This document shows positions 51,805 to 60,032 of a stretch of 60,132 nucleotides of DNA, piece by piece. The notes under the pieces were generated by a model. The model made no database searches. It had not been told where the DNA came from and saw only the letters and a program-made list of their open reading frames with translations. Every line of letters starts with the position of its first letter. Within the stretch, counting starts at the first letter, position 1. Both the position numbers and the translations under genes were made by a program. This stretch comes from Bacteroides sp. (lineage in GTDB: Bacteria > Bacteroidota > Bacteroidia > Bacteroidales > Bacteroidaceae), in contig JAGATY010000009.1 in the NCBI GenBank assembly GCA_017621035.1, forward strand, positions 1-60,132, given 5' to 3'.

Positions 51805-52695
51805 ATGGAGTATGTATCAGTTGCAGAGTTTGCTAAGAAACAAGGTGTTTCAGAACGAACGGTCAGGAACTATTGTGCTGTGGGAAAAATTGCCGGTGCG
51901 CTGCTGGTGGGGAAAACGTGGAGCATTCCGGCAGATACAGAACTGCCACAACGGGGAAAGCATACAAGCAGGGTTATGCCGCTGCTTGCCGCATTGCGCG
52001 AGCAGAAAAAGATGCAGCTGAAGGGCGGTATCTACCATCGCACGCAGATAGACCTGACTTACAACTCGAATCACATCGAGGGTAGTCGCCTGACGCATGA
52101 CCAGACGCGCTACATCTTCGAAACCAACACTGTGGGTGTAGAGGGTGAAACTCTGCGGGTGGACGACATCATCGAGACGGCCAACCACTTCCGCTGCATA
52201 GACCTCATTATCGACAAGGCTGAAGAACGGCTCACTGAGCAGCTCATCAAGGAGTTGCATCGATTGCTCAAGTCGGGAACCTCGGATAGCCGCAAAGAAT
52301 GGTTTGTCGTGGGCGACTACAAACGCCTTCCGAACGAGGTGGGCGGTCTCGAAACCACGCCTCCCGAAGCCGTGGAGCAAGAAGTGCGGGAACTGCTTGC
52401 TACCTACAACGCCCTTCGCGAGAAGACACTCGACGACATCCTCTCCCTGCACCACCGCTTTGAAACCATCCATCCCTTTCAGGACGGTAACGGTCGCGTG
52501 GGGCGCCTCATCCTCTTCAAAGAGTGCCTGGCCACCGGCATCGTTCCCTTCATCATCACCGACGAGTTGAAACTCTTCTATTATCGGGGGCTGCAGCATT
52601 GGCCTCGCATCAAGGAGTACCTGCGCGACACCTGCCTTACAGCGCAAGACAACTACAAACGGCTGCTCGATTACTTCCGGATTCCCTATTGCTAA
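51805..52695 (+). CDS. Fic-family protein with N-terminal helix-turn-helix domain
   Basis: A 296-residue protein; ATG 51805 is chosen because upstream codons would cross the operator and promoter. The first 50 residues (MEYVSVAEFAKKQGVSERTVRNYC) form a MerR/excisionase-like DNA-binding domain. The inhibitory motif is SNHIEG (about 98-103) and the catalytic motif is HPFQDGNGRVGRL (about 222-234), intact. The fusion of DNA-binding and Fic domains next to a palindromic operator suggests autoregulation. The protein target is unknown. Confidence 0.88.
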   Translation: MEYVSVAEFAKKQGVSERTVRNYCAVGKIAGALLVGKTWSIPADTELPQRGKHTSRVMPLLAALREQKKMQLKGGIYHRTQIDLTYNSNHIEGSRLTHDQTRYIFETNTVGVEGETLRVDDIIETANHFRCIDLIIDKAEERLTEQLIKELHRLLKSGTSDSRKEWFVVGDYKRLPNEVGGLETTPPEAVEQEVRELLATYNALREKTLDDILSLHHRFETIHPFQDGNGRVGRLILFKECLATGIVPFIITDELKLFYYRGLQHWPRIKEYLRDTCLTAQDNYKRLLDYFRIPYC

Positions 52696-52732
52696 GAGAC
52701 CTTCTCATCTCCCGCCACCTCCACTCAACGCC

Positions 52733-53060
52733 TGCAAAACAGTGTCCCAACCCTGGGAAAGTGCTTTGCAACTGTTGAGTAACGCTGTCCCGCCCTGGGA
52801 AAGGCTCTACAACCGTTGAGTAATACTGTCCCAACCCTGGGAAAGTACTTTGCAACCGTTGAGTAACACTGTCCCAACCTCGGGAAAGTGCTTTGCAACT
52901 GTTGAGTAACACTGTCACCACCCGCTGAAAGTGCTTTGCAACCGTTGAGTAATACTTTCAGCACCCGCTGACAGGCTTTACAACTGTTGAGTAATACTTT
53001 CACCGCCCGCTGACAGTGTTTTGCAGGTGTTGAGAACCATTTTCCCCATCTGCTGACAGC
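52733..53060. repeat. 43-bp minisatellite (about eight units)
   Basis: GTTGAG landmarks occur at 52774, 52815, 52858, 52901, 52944, 52986 and 53029, giving spacings of 41, 43, 43, 43, 42 and 43. Units combine GTTGAGTAACACTGTCCC, a CCCTGGGAAA-type centre and TGCTTTGCAAC. The first half of the array has CCCTGGG centres and the second half CCCGCTGA centres, so it has evolved in two blocks. Short minus-strand frames through it are by-products. Confidence 0.85.
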
Positions 53061-53098
53061 AAGAGGCTGTGCCGTAATGAGTTCTTCATAGAGAACGG

Positions 53099-53173
53099 AA
53101 ACACGGAGGCACAGAGTTTTTTATTAAAAGCTAAGGACTTAAAATAAATCTCTGTGCCTCCGTGCCTCTGTGT
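53099..53173. repeat. Inverted-repeat element, CACAGAG family, copy 2
   Basis: CACGGAGGCACAGAG (53102-53116) is the perfect reverse complement of 53150-53164; CCTCTGTGTTT follows. The design matches copy 1 at 41037-41129, including the A/T-rich AAATAAA interior. Confidence 0.7.
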
Positions 53174-53231
53174 TTAAATACAGTTTCCTCTCCTCCGGGG
53201 TTTTGGTGGAGGCGAAGGCTTGGCTGCCTTT

Positions 53232-53435
53232 TTATTGAAATTCTCTTTTCAGTTCATCCACCAAATAGAGGTCGCTGCGACAGTGCAGGTCGGCAATGCC
53301 TTCTTGCAGCAGTTGGAAGGTGATGGAGTGGTAGAACATATCCATCGCTTGGGAAAGAGGGATACCGGCTTGTTCTGCAAAGGCATTGATGATGCGGGCG
53401 TATTTCAGCTGCTTGATGATTCCTACTGCGTCCAT
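53232..53435 (-). CDS. DUF3791-like small protein (second copy)
   Basis: A 67-residue protein, helical, with IIKQLKYARIINAFAEQAGIP and MFYHSITFQLLQEGIADLH. It resembles DUF3791 and the partner gene at 53929-54168 in its general shape (a short helical protein with a Y/F-rich middle). It follows the DUF3990 gene by 14 bases on the same strand. Function unknown; as the last gene of a three-gene unit it could be a partner or antidote of the DUF3990 protein. Confidence 0.65.
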   Translation of the reverse strand: MDAVGIIKQLKYARIINAFAEQAGIPLSQAMDMFYHSITFQLLQEGIADLHCRSDLYLVDELKREFQ

Positions 53436-53449
53436 GGTGTGTGCTGTGT

Positions 53450-53932
53450 TTATAATGTTATGGATTCTGTGAAGTGGAGGTACTTGTCTATCAGTGATTG
53501 ATTCAGCAGACAGACTTGGTGGTTGGGATGTTCGAACTTCAGTTTCTCCAGTGCCATTTCTTTGCTCATGTATCCGGCAAAGTAGGCGTCAAGGGTAGCA
53601 AAGATGCGGTCGTTGGCCACTCCACCGGTGACGATGTCGTACTGCTTGTAAGCGTCGGAACCTTTTCGGCAGTTGAAGATGTAGTCCAGCCATTCTTCGT
53701 TGTATGCGGTGAAGTGCTTGATTCGCCACATTGGGCTGTCCGGTAGCTCATCGGGTAGTTCATAGACATTGATGACTGCACTTTTCCCCACCTTGGAGTA
53801 GCGGGCGCACCATCTTTCGGCTTGCTCTTTGATGGGGGTGAGGTAGAAGCCCTTTCCGAAGTCCAACTTGTCGCGTGAGAAAGACAAGTCGGGCTTTTCT
53901 ATCCGGCAATATGAACCGTGGTATAGTATCAT
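53450..53932 (-). CDS. DUF3990 protein, ADP-ribosyltransferase-like
   Basis: A 160-residue protein. ILYHGSYCRIEKPDL at the N-terminus and LDFGKGFYLTPIKEQAERW near 23-41 match the H...Y pattern of ADP-ribosyltransferase folds to which DUF3990 has been related. VTGGVANDRIF lies near 102. No signal peptide or membrane segment. It overlaps the upstream DUF3791 gene by four bases (ATGA) and is followed by a second DUF3791-like gene. The layout suggests a toxin-antitoxin-like unit, which is inference. Confidence 0.78.
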   Translation of the reverse strand: MILYHGSYCRIEKPDLSFSRDKLDFGKGFYLTPIKEQAERWCARYSKVGKSAVINVYELPDELPDSPMWRIKHFTAYNEEWLDYIFNCRKGSDAYKQYDIVTGGVANDRIFATLDAYFAGYMSKEMALEKLKFEHPNHQVCLLNQSLIDKYLHFTESITL

Positions 53933-54168
53933 ATCAATCCTTTCTCTTTCATTACGTTGATAATATCCGTCACGATATATTCACGACTTTGTGTGTGCAG
54001 CACGTCATAGAAATCTATGATGTAGTCTTGCAGAAGATGGCTTTCGTTCAGCAGGTCGTAGACTTCCGTTGCCGAAAGTTTCAGCTCGTCGGCCACACAG
54101 CCGATGCAGAAGACGGCAAATTCCATCTGTTCGGCTGTTATTTCTTTGTATGACTTGTTGTTGCTCAT
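53929..54168 (-). CDS. DUF3791 small protein (first copy)
   Basis: A 79-residue helical protein (EQMEFAVFCIGCVADELKLS, then EVYDLLNESHLLQDYIIDFY) of the DUF3791 type. It is the first gene of the unit and lies only 16 bases after a full promoter: -7 element TATTTTTG at 54184-54191 and TTTG at 54212-54215 on the minus strand, 20 bases apart. It is coupled to the DUF3990 gene by a four-base overlap. DUF3791 often accompanies DUF3990; biochemical role unknown. Confidence 0.72.
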   Translation of the reverse strand: MSNNKSYKEITAEQMEFAVFCIGCVADELKLSATEVYDLLNESHLLQDYIIDFYDVLHTQSREYIVTDIINVMKEKGLI

Positions 54169-54183
54169 AATATATGTGTGCTA

Positions 54184-54215
54184 CAAAAATAGAGAGTTTT
54201 GCAGAGAGTAACAAA
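54184..54215 (-). promoter_or_regulatory. Promoter of the DUF3791-DUF3990 unit
   Basis: On the minus strand TTTG (54215-54212) and TATTTTTG (54191-54184) with a 20-base spacer match the full consensus. Confidence 0.65.
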
Positions 54216-54232
54216 TTTCGTTTCTCTTCTTC

Positions 54233-56140
54233 TTACCGCTTCTTCCCTTTCTTCATCGGCTTGGCCCAGCCTTCTTCGCTGAAGTCGGGTTCGGGGCCGC
54301 GGAAGTCGGGGTTGTTGTGCTGGAAGAATTGTTTCCAGTCGTCTTTCTTGCCTCGGGGCTTGGTGTAGCCGCGTTCTTCGCGACTGGGTTTCTGTTTCTT
54401 CTCCTTCTTGGCGGGTTTCTCTTCCTTGCGGGGCTTGTCGAAGGCTTTCTTGCCGCTCTCTTTGTGGAACTCCTTGCGGCTGTTTTTCTTACCCTTCTCG
54501 TTGGAGGCTTCTTCGCCGGTCACTTCCACTACCACTTTGCGGCCGTTCCACTTGGTGCGCGAGAGGGCTTTGACCACTTGGCGGGCGTCTTCTTCGGCCA
54601 CTTCGAAGAAGGAGAACTTCTGCATCAAGTCGATGCGACCCACTTCGACGCGGCTCTTCATGTGCTTGTTCAGCAGGCCGATGACGTCGGCGGGGAAGAA
54701 GCCGTCCATCTTGCCCAGGTTGATGAAGAGGCGGGTGTAGCCCTCTTCGGCCTGGTGGTCGTTGTTACCCTTCTTCTTGCCTTTCTTGCCGCTTTCGTCT
54801 TTCATCTTTCCGCTTTCCACATGAATCTCTTCGCGGTCGCGGTAGTAGTCCAGGAAGCGGTTGAACTCGCGCGACACCATGCGCTTGATGAGGTCTTCCT
54901 TGGAGAGCCAGTCCAGCTTGCGGTAGACGGCGGGCATGAAGTCGGCAATCTCTTCTTCGTTCACCTTCACCTTCTCCAGTTCGTCGATTCCCTTGTAGAG
55001 TTGCTTCTCGCAGATTTGCTTGCCGGTGGGCATGGTGCCCGGCTGGAACTTCTTGCCGATGATGTGTTCTATCTGGCGCATCTTGCCTTTCTCGCGCAGG
55101 TTGATGATGGCGATGGAGGTACCGGTCTTTCCGGCACGTCCGGTTCGGCCGCTGCGGTGGGTGTAGCTCTCGGTATCGTCGGGCAGTCCGTAGTTGATGA
55201 CGTGTGTCAGGTCGTCCACGTCCAGTCCTCGGGCTGCCACGTCGGTAGCTACCAACAGCTGCAGGTTGCGGATGCGGAACTTCTGCATCACCTGGTCGCG
55301 CTGTGCTTGGGAGAGTTCGCCGTGCAGCGAGTCGGCGTTGTAGCCCTCCTGCATCAGCTTGTCGGCAATCTCCTGCGTCTCTTTGCGGGTGCGGCAGAAG
55401 ATGATGGCGTAGATGTCGGGGTAGTAGTCGACGATGCGTTTCAGTGCGGCATACTTATCTTTGGCGTGTACGCAGAAGACGATGTGCTTCACGTTGGCCG
55501 TGCCTTCGTTCTTGCGGCCGATGGTTATCTCTTTGGCATCGTGCAGATAGTTCTTGGAGATGCGGCTGATTTCGGGACTCATCGTGGCGGAGAACATCAG
55601 CGTGTTGCGCTCTTCGGGCACCTGCTCCAGGATGGCGTTGATGCTGTCGGTGAATCCCATGTTCAGCATCTCGTCGGCTTCGTCCATCACCACGTTTTCG
55701 ATGGTAGCCAGAGAGACGGTCTTGCGTTCCATCAGGTCGATGAGTCGTCCGGGTGTGGCCACGATGATGTGTACGCCTCGCTTCAGTGCGCGAATCTGGC
55801 TCTCGATGCTGCTACCGCCATAGACGGGCAGTACGCGCAGTCCGTCGATGTACTTGGAGTAGTCGTTCAGGTCGCCGGCAATCTGTAGACACAGTTCGCG
55901 GGTGGGGCAGAGGACGAGCGACTGCGGTTCCTTTCGCTTCACATCAATCTTCTGGATGAGTGGCAGGCCGAAAGCGGCTGTCTTTCCTGTGCCTGTCTGT
56001 GCCAGGGCCACTACGTCGTTGTTCTCTCCCAGCAAGTAGGGAATAACCTCTTCCTGCACGGGCATGGGCTGCTCGTATCCCATCTCTTCGATGGCGCGGA
56101 GTATCTCGGCAGAGAGGCCGAGGTCTTGGAATGTCTTCAT
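54233..56140 (-). CDS. DEAD-box RNA helicase (DeaD/CsdA-like)
   Basis: A 635-residue RNA helicase. Motifs are intact: Q-motif region GYEQPMPVQEEVIPYL, AQTGTGKTAAFGLP (motif I), PTRELCLQI, DEADEML (II), SAT (III), and HRSGRTGRAGKTG (VI). A DbpA-like RNA-binding domain occupies about 470-545 (TRLFINLGKMDGFFPADVIG). The C-terminal 85 residues are a Lys-rich low-complexity tail. Such helicases remodel ribosomal and messenger RNA, often in the cold. The -7 element on this strand is at 56174-56181. Confidence 0.93.
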   Translation of the reverse strand: MKTFQDLGLSAEILRAIEEMGYEQPMPVQEEVIPYLLGENNDVVALAQTGTGKTAAFGLPLIQKIDVKRKEPQSLVLCPTRELCLQIAGDLNDYSKYIDGLRVLPVYGGSSIESQIRALKRGVHIIVATPGRLIDLMERKTVSLATIENVVMDEADEMLNMGFTDSINAILEQVPEERNTLMFSATMSPEISRISKNYLHDAKEITIGRKNEGTANVKHIVFCVHAKDKYAALKRIVDYYPDIYAIIFCRTRKETQEIADKLMQEGYNADSLHGELSQAQRDQVMQKFRIRNLQLLVATDVAARGLDVDDLTHVINYGLPDDTESYTHRSGRTGRAGKTGTSIAIINLREKGKMRQIEHIIGKKFQPGTMPTGKQICEKQLYKGIDELEKVKVNEEEIADFMPAVYRKLDWLSKEDLIKRMVSREFNRFLDYYRDREEIHVESGKMKDESGKKGKKKGNNDHQAEEGYTRLFINLGKMDGFFPADVIGLLNKHMKSRVEVGRIDLMQKFSFFEVAEEDARQVVKALSRTKWNGRKVVVEVTGEEASNEKGKKNSRKEFHKESGKKAFDKPRKEEKPAKKEKKQKPSREERGYTKPRGKKDDWKQFFQHNNPDFRGPEPDFSEEGWAKPMKKGKKR

Positions 56141-56219
56141 GAAATGCTTCTGTAGCTTAATGGTTTATGGCGGCAAAGATAGTAAAAATGGGAGTGTGCA
56201 TAAATTAAATTATTTACAT

Positions 56220-56304
56220 TTTAGGCACGGATGACACAGAAATCACAGTTCTTCTTAAACCATTTGGATGTAAATAGTGATTTCCCGTATCATCCGTGCC
56301 TAAA
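56220..56304. repeat. Inverted-repeat element, GGCACGGATGA family
   Basis: TTTAGGCACGGATGA (56220-56234) is the perfect reverse complement of 56290-56304, and inside it GAAATCAC (56239-56246) pairs with GTGATTTC (56277-56284). The element sits between the helicase promoter and the GH3 stop. Confidence 0.75.
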
Positions 56305-56358
56305 CTAAGCCTTATCTGCTAACGTCTTGCAGCTAGTTGCTGGTAGCTTATAGTCACC

Positions 56359-58596
56359 CTATTCCAGCGTAAAGGGAACCACTCCCTTGATGTCTGTTGC
56401 AGAGGCGGCAATGATGGCTTCAAACTTGCCCGGCTCGGCTACCCAGTCGTGCTTGGCCTCGTCGAAGAAGCTCAGTGCCTGCTTGCAGATGGTGAAGCTG
56501 ACCTCTTTTTCTTCGCCTGGGGCGAGAGTAATCTTTTGGAAGCCTTTCAGTTCCTTAACCGGACGTGCAACAGAAGCCTTCTTGTCGGCGATGTACAGCT
56601 GAACGATTTCCTTACCTGTACGGTTTCCGGTATTCTTCACTGTTACTTTCACAGTCAGTGTGCCGTCTGCATTCATCGTTTTGCTGTTGGCTGTCGGCTT
56701 GCCATACTCGAAAGTGGTATAGCTCAAACCGTGTCCGAAGGGGAAGGTCGGCTTCAACTTGTTCTTGTCAGTAAAGCGGTAGCCTACAAACACTCCCTCG
56801 TTGTAAGGCATGTCCCAAACCTCTTCACCCAGCGCACCTACACCTTTGGTACCGGGGTATGCACCTAACTTATGGGCACCACACTGTTCAAGGCTTGCGT
56901 AGTATGTATAGGGCAACTTGCCACTGGGGTTGGCATCACCCATCAGGATGGAAGCCAGTGTGTTGCCGGTTTCGTTACCCAAGTACCATGCTTGCAGAAT
57001 GGAAGGAACTTTGTTGACCCACGGCATGGCTACGCCTGTACCACTGATGTTGATGACTACTAAGTTGGGGTTGGCTGCTGCCAGAGTCTCAATCAAAGCG
57101 TTCTGGTTGTAGGGCAGATCCATTGTCAGACGGTCGGTACCTTCACAATCCTGATGGTCACTCTTGTTCAGTCCGCCGAAGAAGAGTACGATGTCTGCAT
57201 GTTTGGCAACTTCCACTGCCTCGGCAGTCAATTCTTCGGCAGAGCGGGGGTCATTCAAATCCTGACCGGTTTTCACACCGTTATATTCACCGGTGGGGTC
57301 GCCTACATAACCACGGGCATACACTATTTCTGCTTGGTTGCCGATGCGTGCCTTCAGTCCTTGCAGCGGAGTAACTTCATATTTCACTTTCAAAGAAGAA
57401 GAGCCACCACCTACAGTCATCATCTTGATGGCGTTTTCACCGATAACAGCAATCTTCTTTACCTTGTTCAAGTCGATGGGAAGCAGTGAACCTTCGTTGC
57501 GGAGCAGTACAACACCCTCTTCACCGATGGTTTTACAAGCCTGCTTGTGGGCATCTGATACCATGGCTCCCCACGGACGGTTACGATCCATGGCTGTGCG
57601 GAATGTCAGACGGAGTACGCGGCGTACCTTGTCGTTCAGTTCATCTTCGCTATACGTACCATCCTGAATGCCTTTCAGATAGGGAGTAGCCAGCCAGTAG
57701 TTGTCGTATGCATTGCTGGCACCTTCGGAAAGACCGTCTGTCCAGCTACCAAACTCCATATCCAAACCACCGCTTACAGCAGTTTTTGTATCGTGCACGG
57801 CACCCCAGTCGGAGATGACGGCACCGTCCCACTTCCATTCACCTTTCAGAATCTGATTCATCAAGATGGGATTGTAGCTGGCATGCTCGCCACGGAACAG
57901 GTTGTAACCACCCATAAAGCTCCATGCCTTGCCCTCTACGGCTGCAGCCTTGAAGGCGGGCAGATAGATTTCGTACAGTGTACGGTCATCTACAATGGGA
58001 TTGGATGTGTGGCGGTTTATTTCATTGTTATTCAGTGCGAAGTGTTTCACACAAACAGACACACCGTTGCTCTGTACACCTTGTACGTAGGGTACCACCA
58101 TGCGGCTGGCCAGGTACGGGTCTTCGCCCATGTACTCGAAGTTACGTCCGCAGAGGGGGGTACGGTAGATGTTTACACCAGGTCCTAACAGTACGCTCTT
58201 GTTACGGAAGCGAGCTTCTGCACCGATACTTTTGCCATAGAGTTGACCCATTTCGGGATTCCAGGTAGCTGCCAGACAGGTCAGTGAAGGGAAGGCGGTA
58301 CAAGAGTCGTTGGTCCACTTGGCCTGTTCCCACTCGTCCCACATTACTTCCGGGCGTACACCCATCGGGCCGTCGGTACACCACAGTTCAGGAATACCCA
58401 GGCGAGGTACACCCGGTGCACTGAACTTGCTTTGTGCATGGATGATGTTAATCTTTTCTCTCAGAGTCATACGCTTCAGTGCGTCTTCCACTCTTTCTTC
58501 CAAAGGTTTCTGTTCATTCAGGTAAACCGGCAGCTCTTGTTGTGCCGTCAGAGGAAGGGCGACAGCCAAAGCTACGGCAAGTGCAAGTTTCTTCAT
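56359..58596 (-). CDS. Glycoside hydrolase family 3, probable beta-glucosidase
   Basis: A 745-residue exported enzyme with signal peptide MKKLALAVALAVALPLTAQ. The GH3 N-terminal barrel has WCTDGPMGVRPEV and LLGPGVNIYRTPLCGRNFEY; the nucleophile Asp is in GAVISDWGAVHD near residue 269. The C-terminal alpha/beta sandwich follows (KIAVIGENAIKMMTVGGGSS), and a fibronectin III-like domain closes the protein (GTLTVKVTVKNTGNRTGKEIVQLY). It acts on beta-linked glucosides or related sugars, probably in the periplasm. The GH5 gene lies upstream on the same strand. Confidence 0.92.
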   Translation of the reverse strand: MKKLALAVALAVALPLTAQQELPVYLNEQKPLEERVEDALKRMTLREKINIIHAQSKFSAPGVPRLGIPELWCTDGPMGVRPEVMWDEWEQAKWTNDSCTAFPSLTCLAATWNPEMGQLYGKSIGAEARFRNKSVLLGPGVNIYRTPLCGRNFEYMGEDPYLASRMVVPYVQGVQSNGVSVCVKHFALNNNEINRHTSNPIVDDRTLYEIYLPAFKAAAVEGKAWSFMGGYNLFRGEHASYNPILMNQILKGEWKWDGAVISDWGAVHDTKTAVSGGLDMEFGSWTDGLSEGASNAYDNYWLATPYLKGIQDGTYSEDELNDKVRRVLRLTFRTAMDRNRPWGAMVSDAHKQACKTIGEEGVVLLRNEGSLLPIDLNKVKKIAVIGENAIKMMTVGGGSSSLKVKYEVTPLQGLKARIGNQAEIVYARGYVGDPTGEYNGVKTGQDLNDPRSAEELTAEAVEVAKHADIVLFFGGLNKSDHQDCEGTDRLTMDLPYNQNALIETLAAANPNLVVINISGTGVAMPWVNKVPSILQAWYLGNETGNTLASILMGDANPSGKLPYTYYASLEQCGAHKLGAYPGTKGVGALGEEVWDMPYNEGVFVGYRFTDKNKLKPTFPFGHGLSYTTFEYGKPTANSKTMNADGTLTVKVTVKNTGNRTGKEIVQLYIADKKASVARPVKELKGFQKITLAPGEEKEVSFTICKQALSFFDEAKHDWVAEPGKFEAIIAASATDIKGVVPFTLE

Positions 58597-58781
58597 TTTT
58601 CCTATTGTTTATGTAATTGTTGTTTCTTTTTAGTAGTCAAAGTGGTTAAATGATGAATTAAGAATGATGAATTAAGAATTAAGAATGATGAATTCAATCC
58701 CCAGTTGAGGGTGTGCCTAAAATATCAATAAGTTGATTTATGACATACTCTCCTAGGGAGAGGCTTTTCTACTTTTAATGA
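58597..58781. other. Gap between GH5 and GH3 genes
   Basis: It holds GATGAATTAAGAATGATGAATTAAG-like direct repeats (58652-58691) and a small palindrome, CTCTCC/GGAGAG, at 58748-58762. The repeats are of the ATGAATTA type also seen at 60108-60132 and, more loosely, near 32050. No gene seen. Confidence 0.5.
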
Positions 58782-60032
58782 TTACTTCATCTGCAACGAC
58801 CCGATGTATCCCTCTTGAACTACACAGTTCTTCAGCTTGCAGGCTTCGATGAAGTCGGTAAGTGCTTTGCGAGCCATGGCCTGGTCGGGGCGTGCTTCAC
58901 GTATCTCCTGATAAGTGGTGCGGGGTGCTTCCGAGAACTTCACCACCTCTTCCCAGTTTTCAGGTGCCTGAATGCCTACGAAGCAAGAGTTATCCATCTT
59001 CTTGTAAGGCCAGAAGGTGTAACCGATATTGTTCTCCTTCATCACACGGCAGAAATCGGCCTGCCACTCATCTGTGTTGTGTCCTATCTCACCCATGTAC
59101 ATTGGCAGGTTCACGCTGTCGCGGAAAGAGATGAAGTGATGGATGGCCTCCTTCGTGGCAGGACCTCCGTAACGGTGACAGGTGTACATGATTTTGTTGT
59201 CGAACGTGGCATCTTTAAACGGTCTGAAGTTGCCATTCCATTGTGCACCTCCCAGCAAGATGATGTGGTTCTTGTCCACTTCGCGAATGGCAGCTACACC
59301 TTTTTTATAGACCTCTTCCAGTTTGCTGTTCAGTTCATCCATGTTCTTAAAGTAAGGAGCAATCGGCTCGTTGAACAGTTCATAGCCCAGAATTACCGGT
59401 TCATTCTTATATCGGTCGGCTATTTGCTTCCAGATGTCGCAGTACAGTTGTTGACTTGCCTCGCTTTCAAACAGCCAGGGATAGCCGTAACTATCATCAA
59501 TGTTGTCACCCGTTTGTCCGCCGGGAGCATCGTGCATGTCGAGAATCAGGTAAAGTCCCTCCTCACGACACCACTCCACCAGACTGTCTACACGGGCGAA
59601 CCCGTCCTGCTTGGCAGTCAAACCCATGTAGTCCTCATCGGTAAACAGCTTGTAATGGAAAGGCAAGCGGATGGTGTTAGAGCCGGTGCTTTTGATGAAG
59701 CGGATGTCTTCGCGCGTTACATAATTCTCCTTAAAAGCTTTCCAGAAGTCGGCAACGAAATCCGGACCCACCATTTGGCAGAGCATCTCGTTGATGAAGC
59801 GTGCAGAATTTGTTTTCCTGAAGCGGAACATGTAACCCTCAGGGTTCAGCCAGTTGCCCAGGTTGGTTCCCATGATAAAGAGTTTCTCCCCATTGGGCTG
59901 AATCAGATTGGGACCTTGAATGGTGACAAACGATTCGGGAGTTACTTGTTTGGCCGCCGGTTTTTCACTACATCCTATCATGCCCGCAGCGCAGAGAGCT
60001 ATAGAAAGGACTGTTGTCAATAAGTACTTCAT
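58782..60032 (-). CDS. Glycoside hydrolase family 5 lipoprotein
   Basis: A 416-residue exported lipoprotein from ATG 60032; an in-frame TTG lies just upstream. The lipobox ends MIGC with Cys at residue 21. The TIM barrel contains NTIRLPFHYKLF, LYLILDMHDAPGGQ, the acid/base Glu in YELFNEPIAP and the nucleophile Glu in YMGEIGHNTDEW, the classic GH5 pair. Substrate could be beta-glucan or another beta-linked polysaccharide. It likely works with the GH3 enzyme, the GH5 cutting chains and the GH3 finishing the oligosaccharides. Confidence 0.9.
   Translation of the reverse strand: MKYLLTTVLSIALCAAGMIGCSEKPAAKQVTPESFVTIQGPNLIQPNGEKLFIMGTNLGNWLNPEGYMFRFRKTNSARFINEMLCQMVGPDFVADFWKAFKENYVTREDIRFIKSTGSNTIRLPFHYKLFTDEDYMGLTAKQDGFARVDSLVEWCREEGLYLILDMHDAPGGQTGDNIDDSYGYPWLFESEASQQLYCDIWKQIADRYKNEPVILGYELFNEPIAPYFKNMDELNSKLEEVYKKGVAAIREVDKNHIILLGGAQWNGNFRPFKDATFDNKIMYTCHRYGGPATKEAIHHFISFRDSVNLPMYMGEIGHNTDEWQADFCRVMKENNIGYTFWPYKKMDNSCFVGIQAPENWEEVVKFSEAPRTTYQEIREARPDQAMARKALTDFIEACKLKNCVVQEGYIGSLQMK

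Noticed and set aside
52637-53003. Short minus-strand frames through the 43-bp array
   Set aside because: A 43-bp period shifts frame each unit; no start context or homology.
45775-53060. Tandem arrays as CRISPR
   Set aside because: Units are contiguous with no unique spacers between them, and no cas genes are present.
54317-55888. Long open frame antisense to the DEAD-box helicase
   Set aside because: Same reason; composition reflects the reverse codons of Lys/Glu-rich and helicase sequence.
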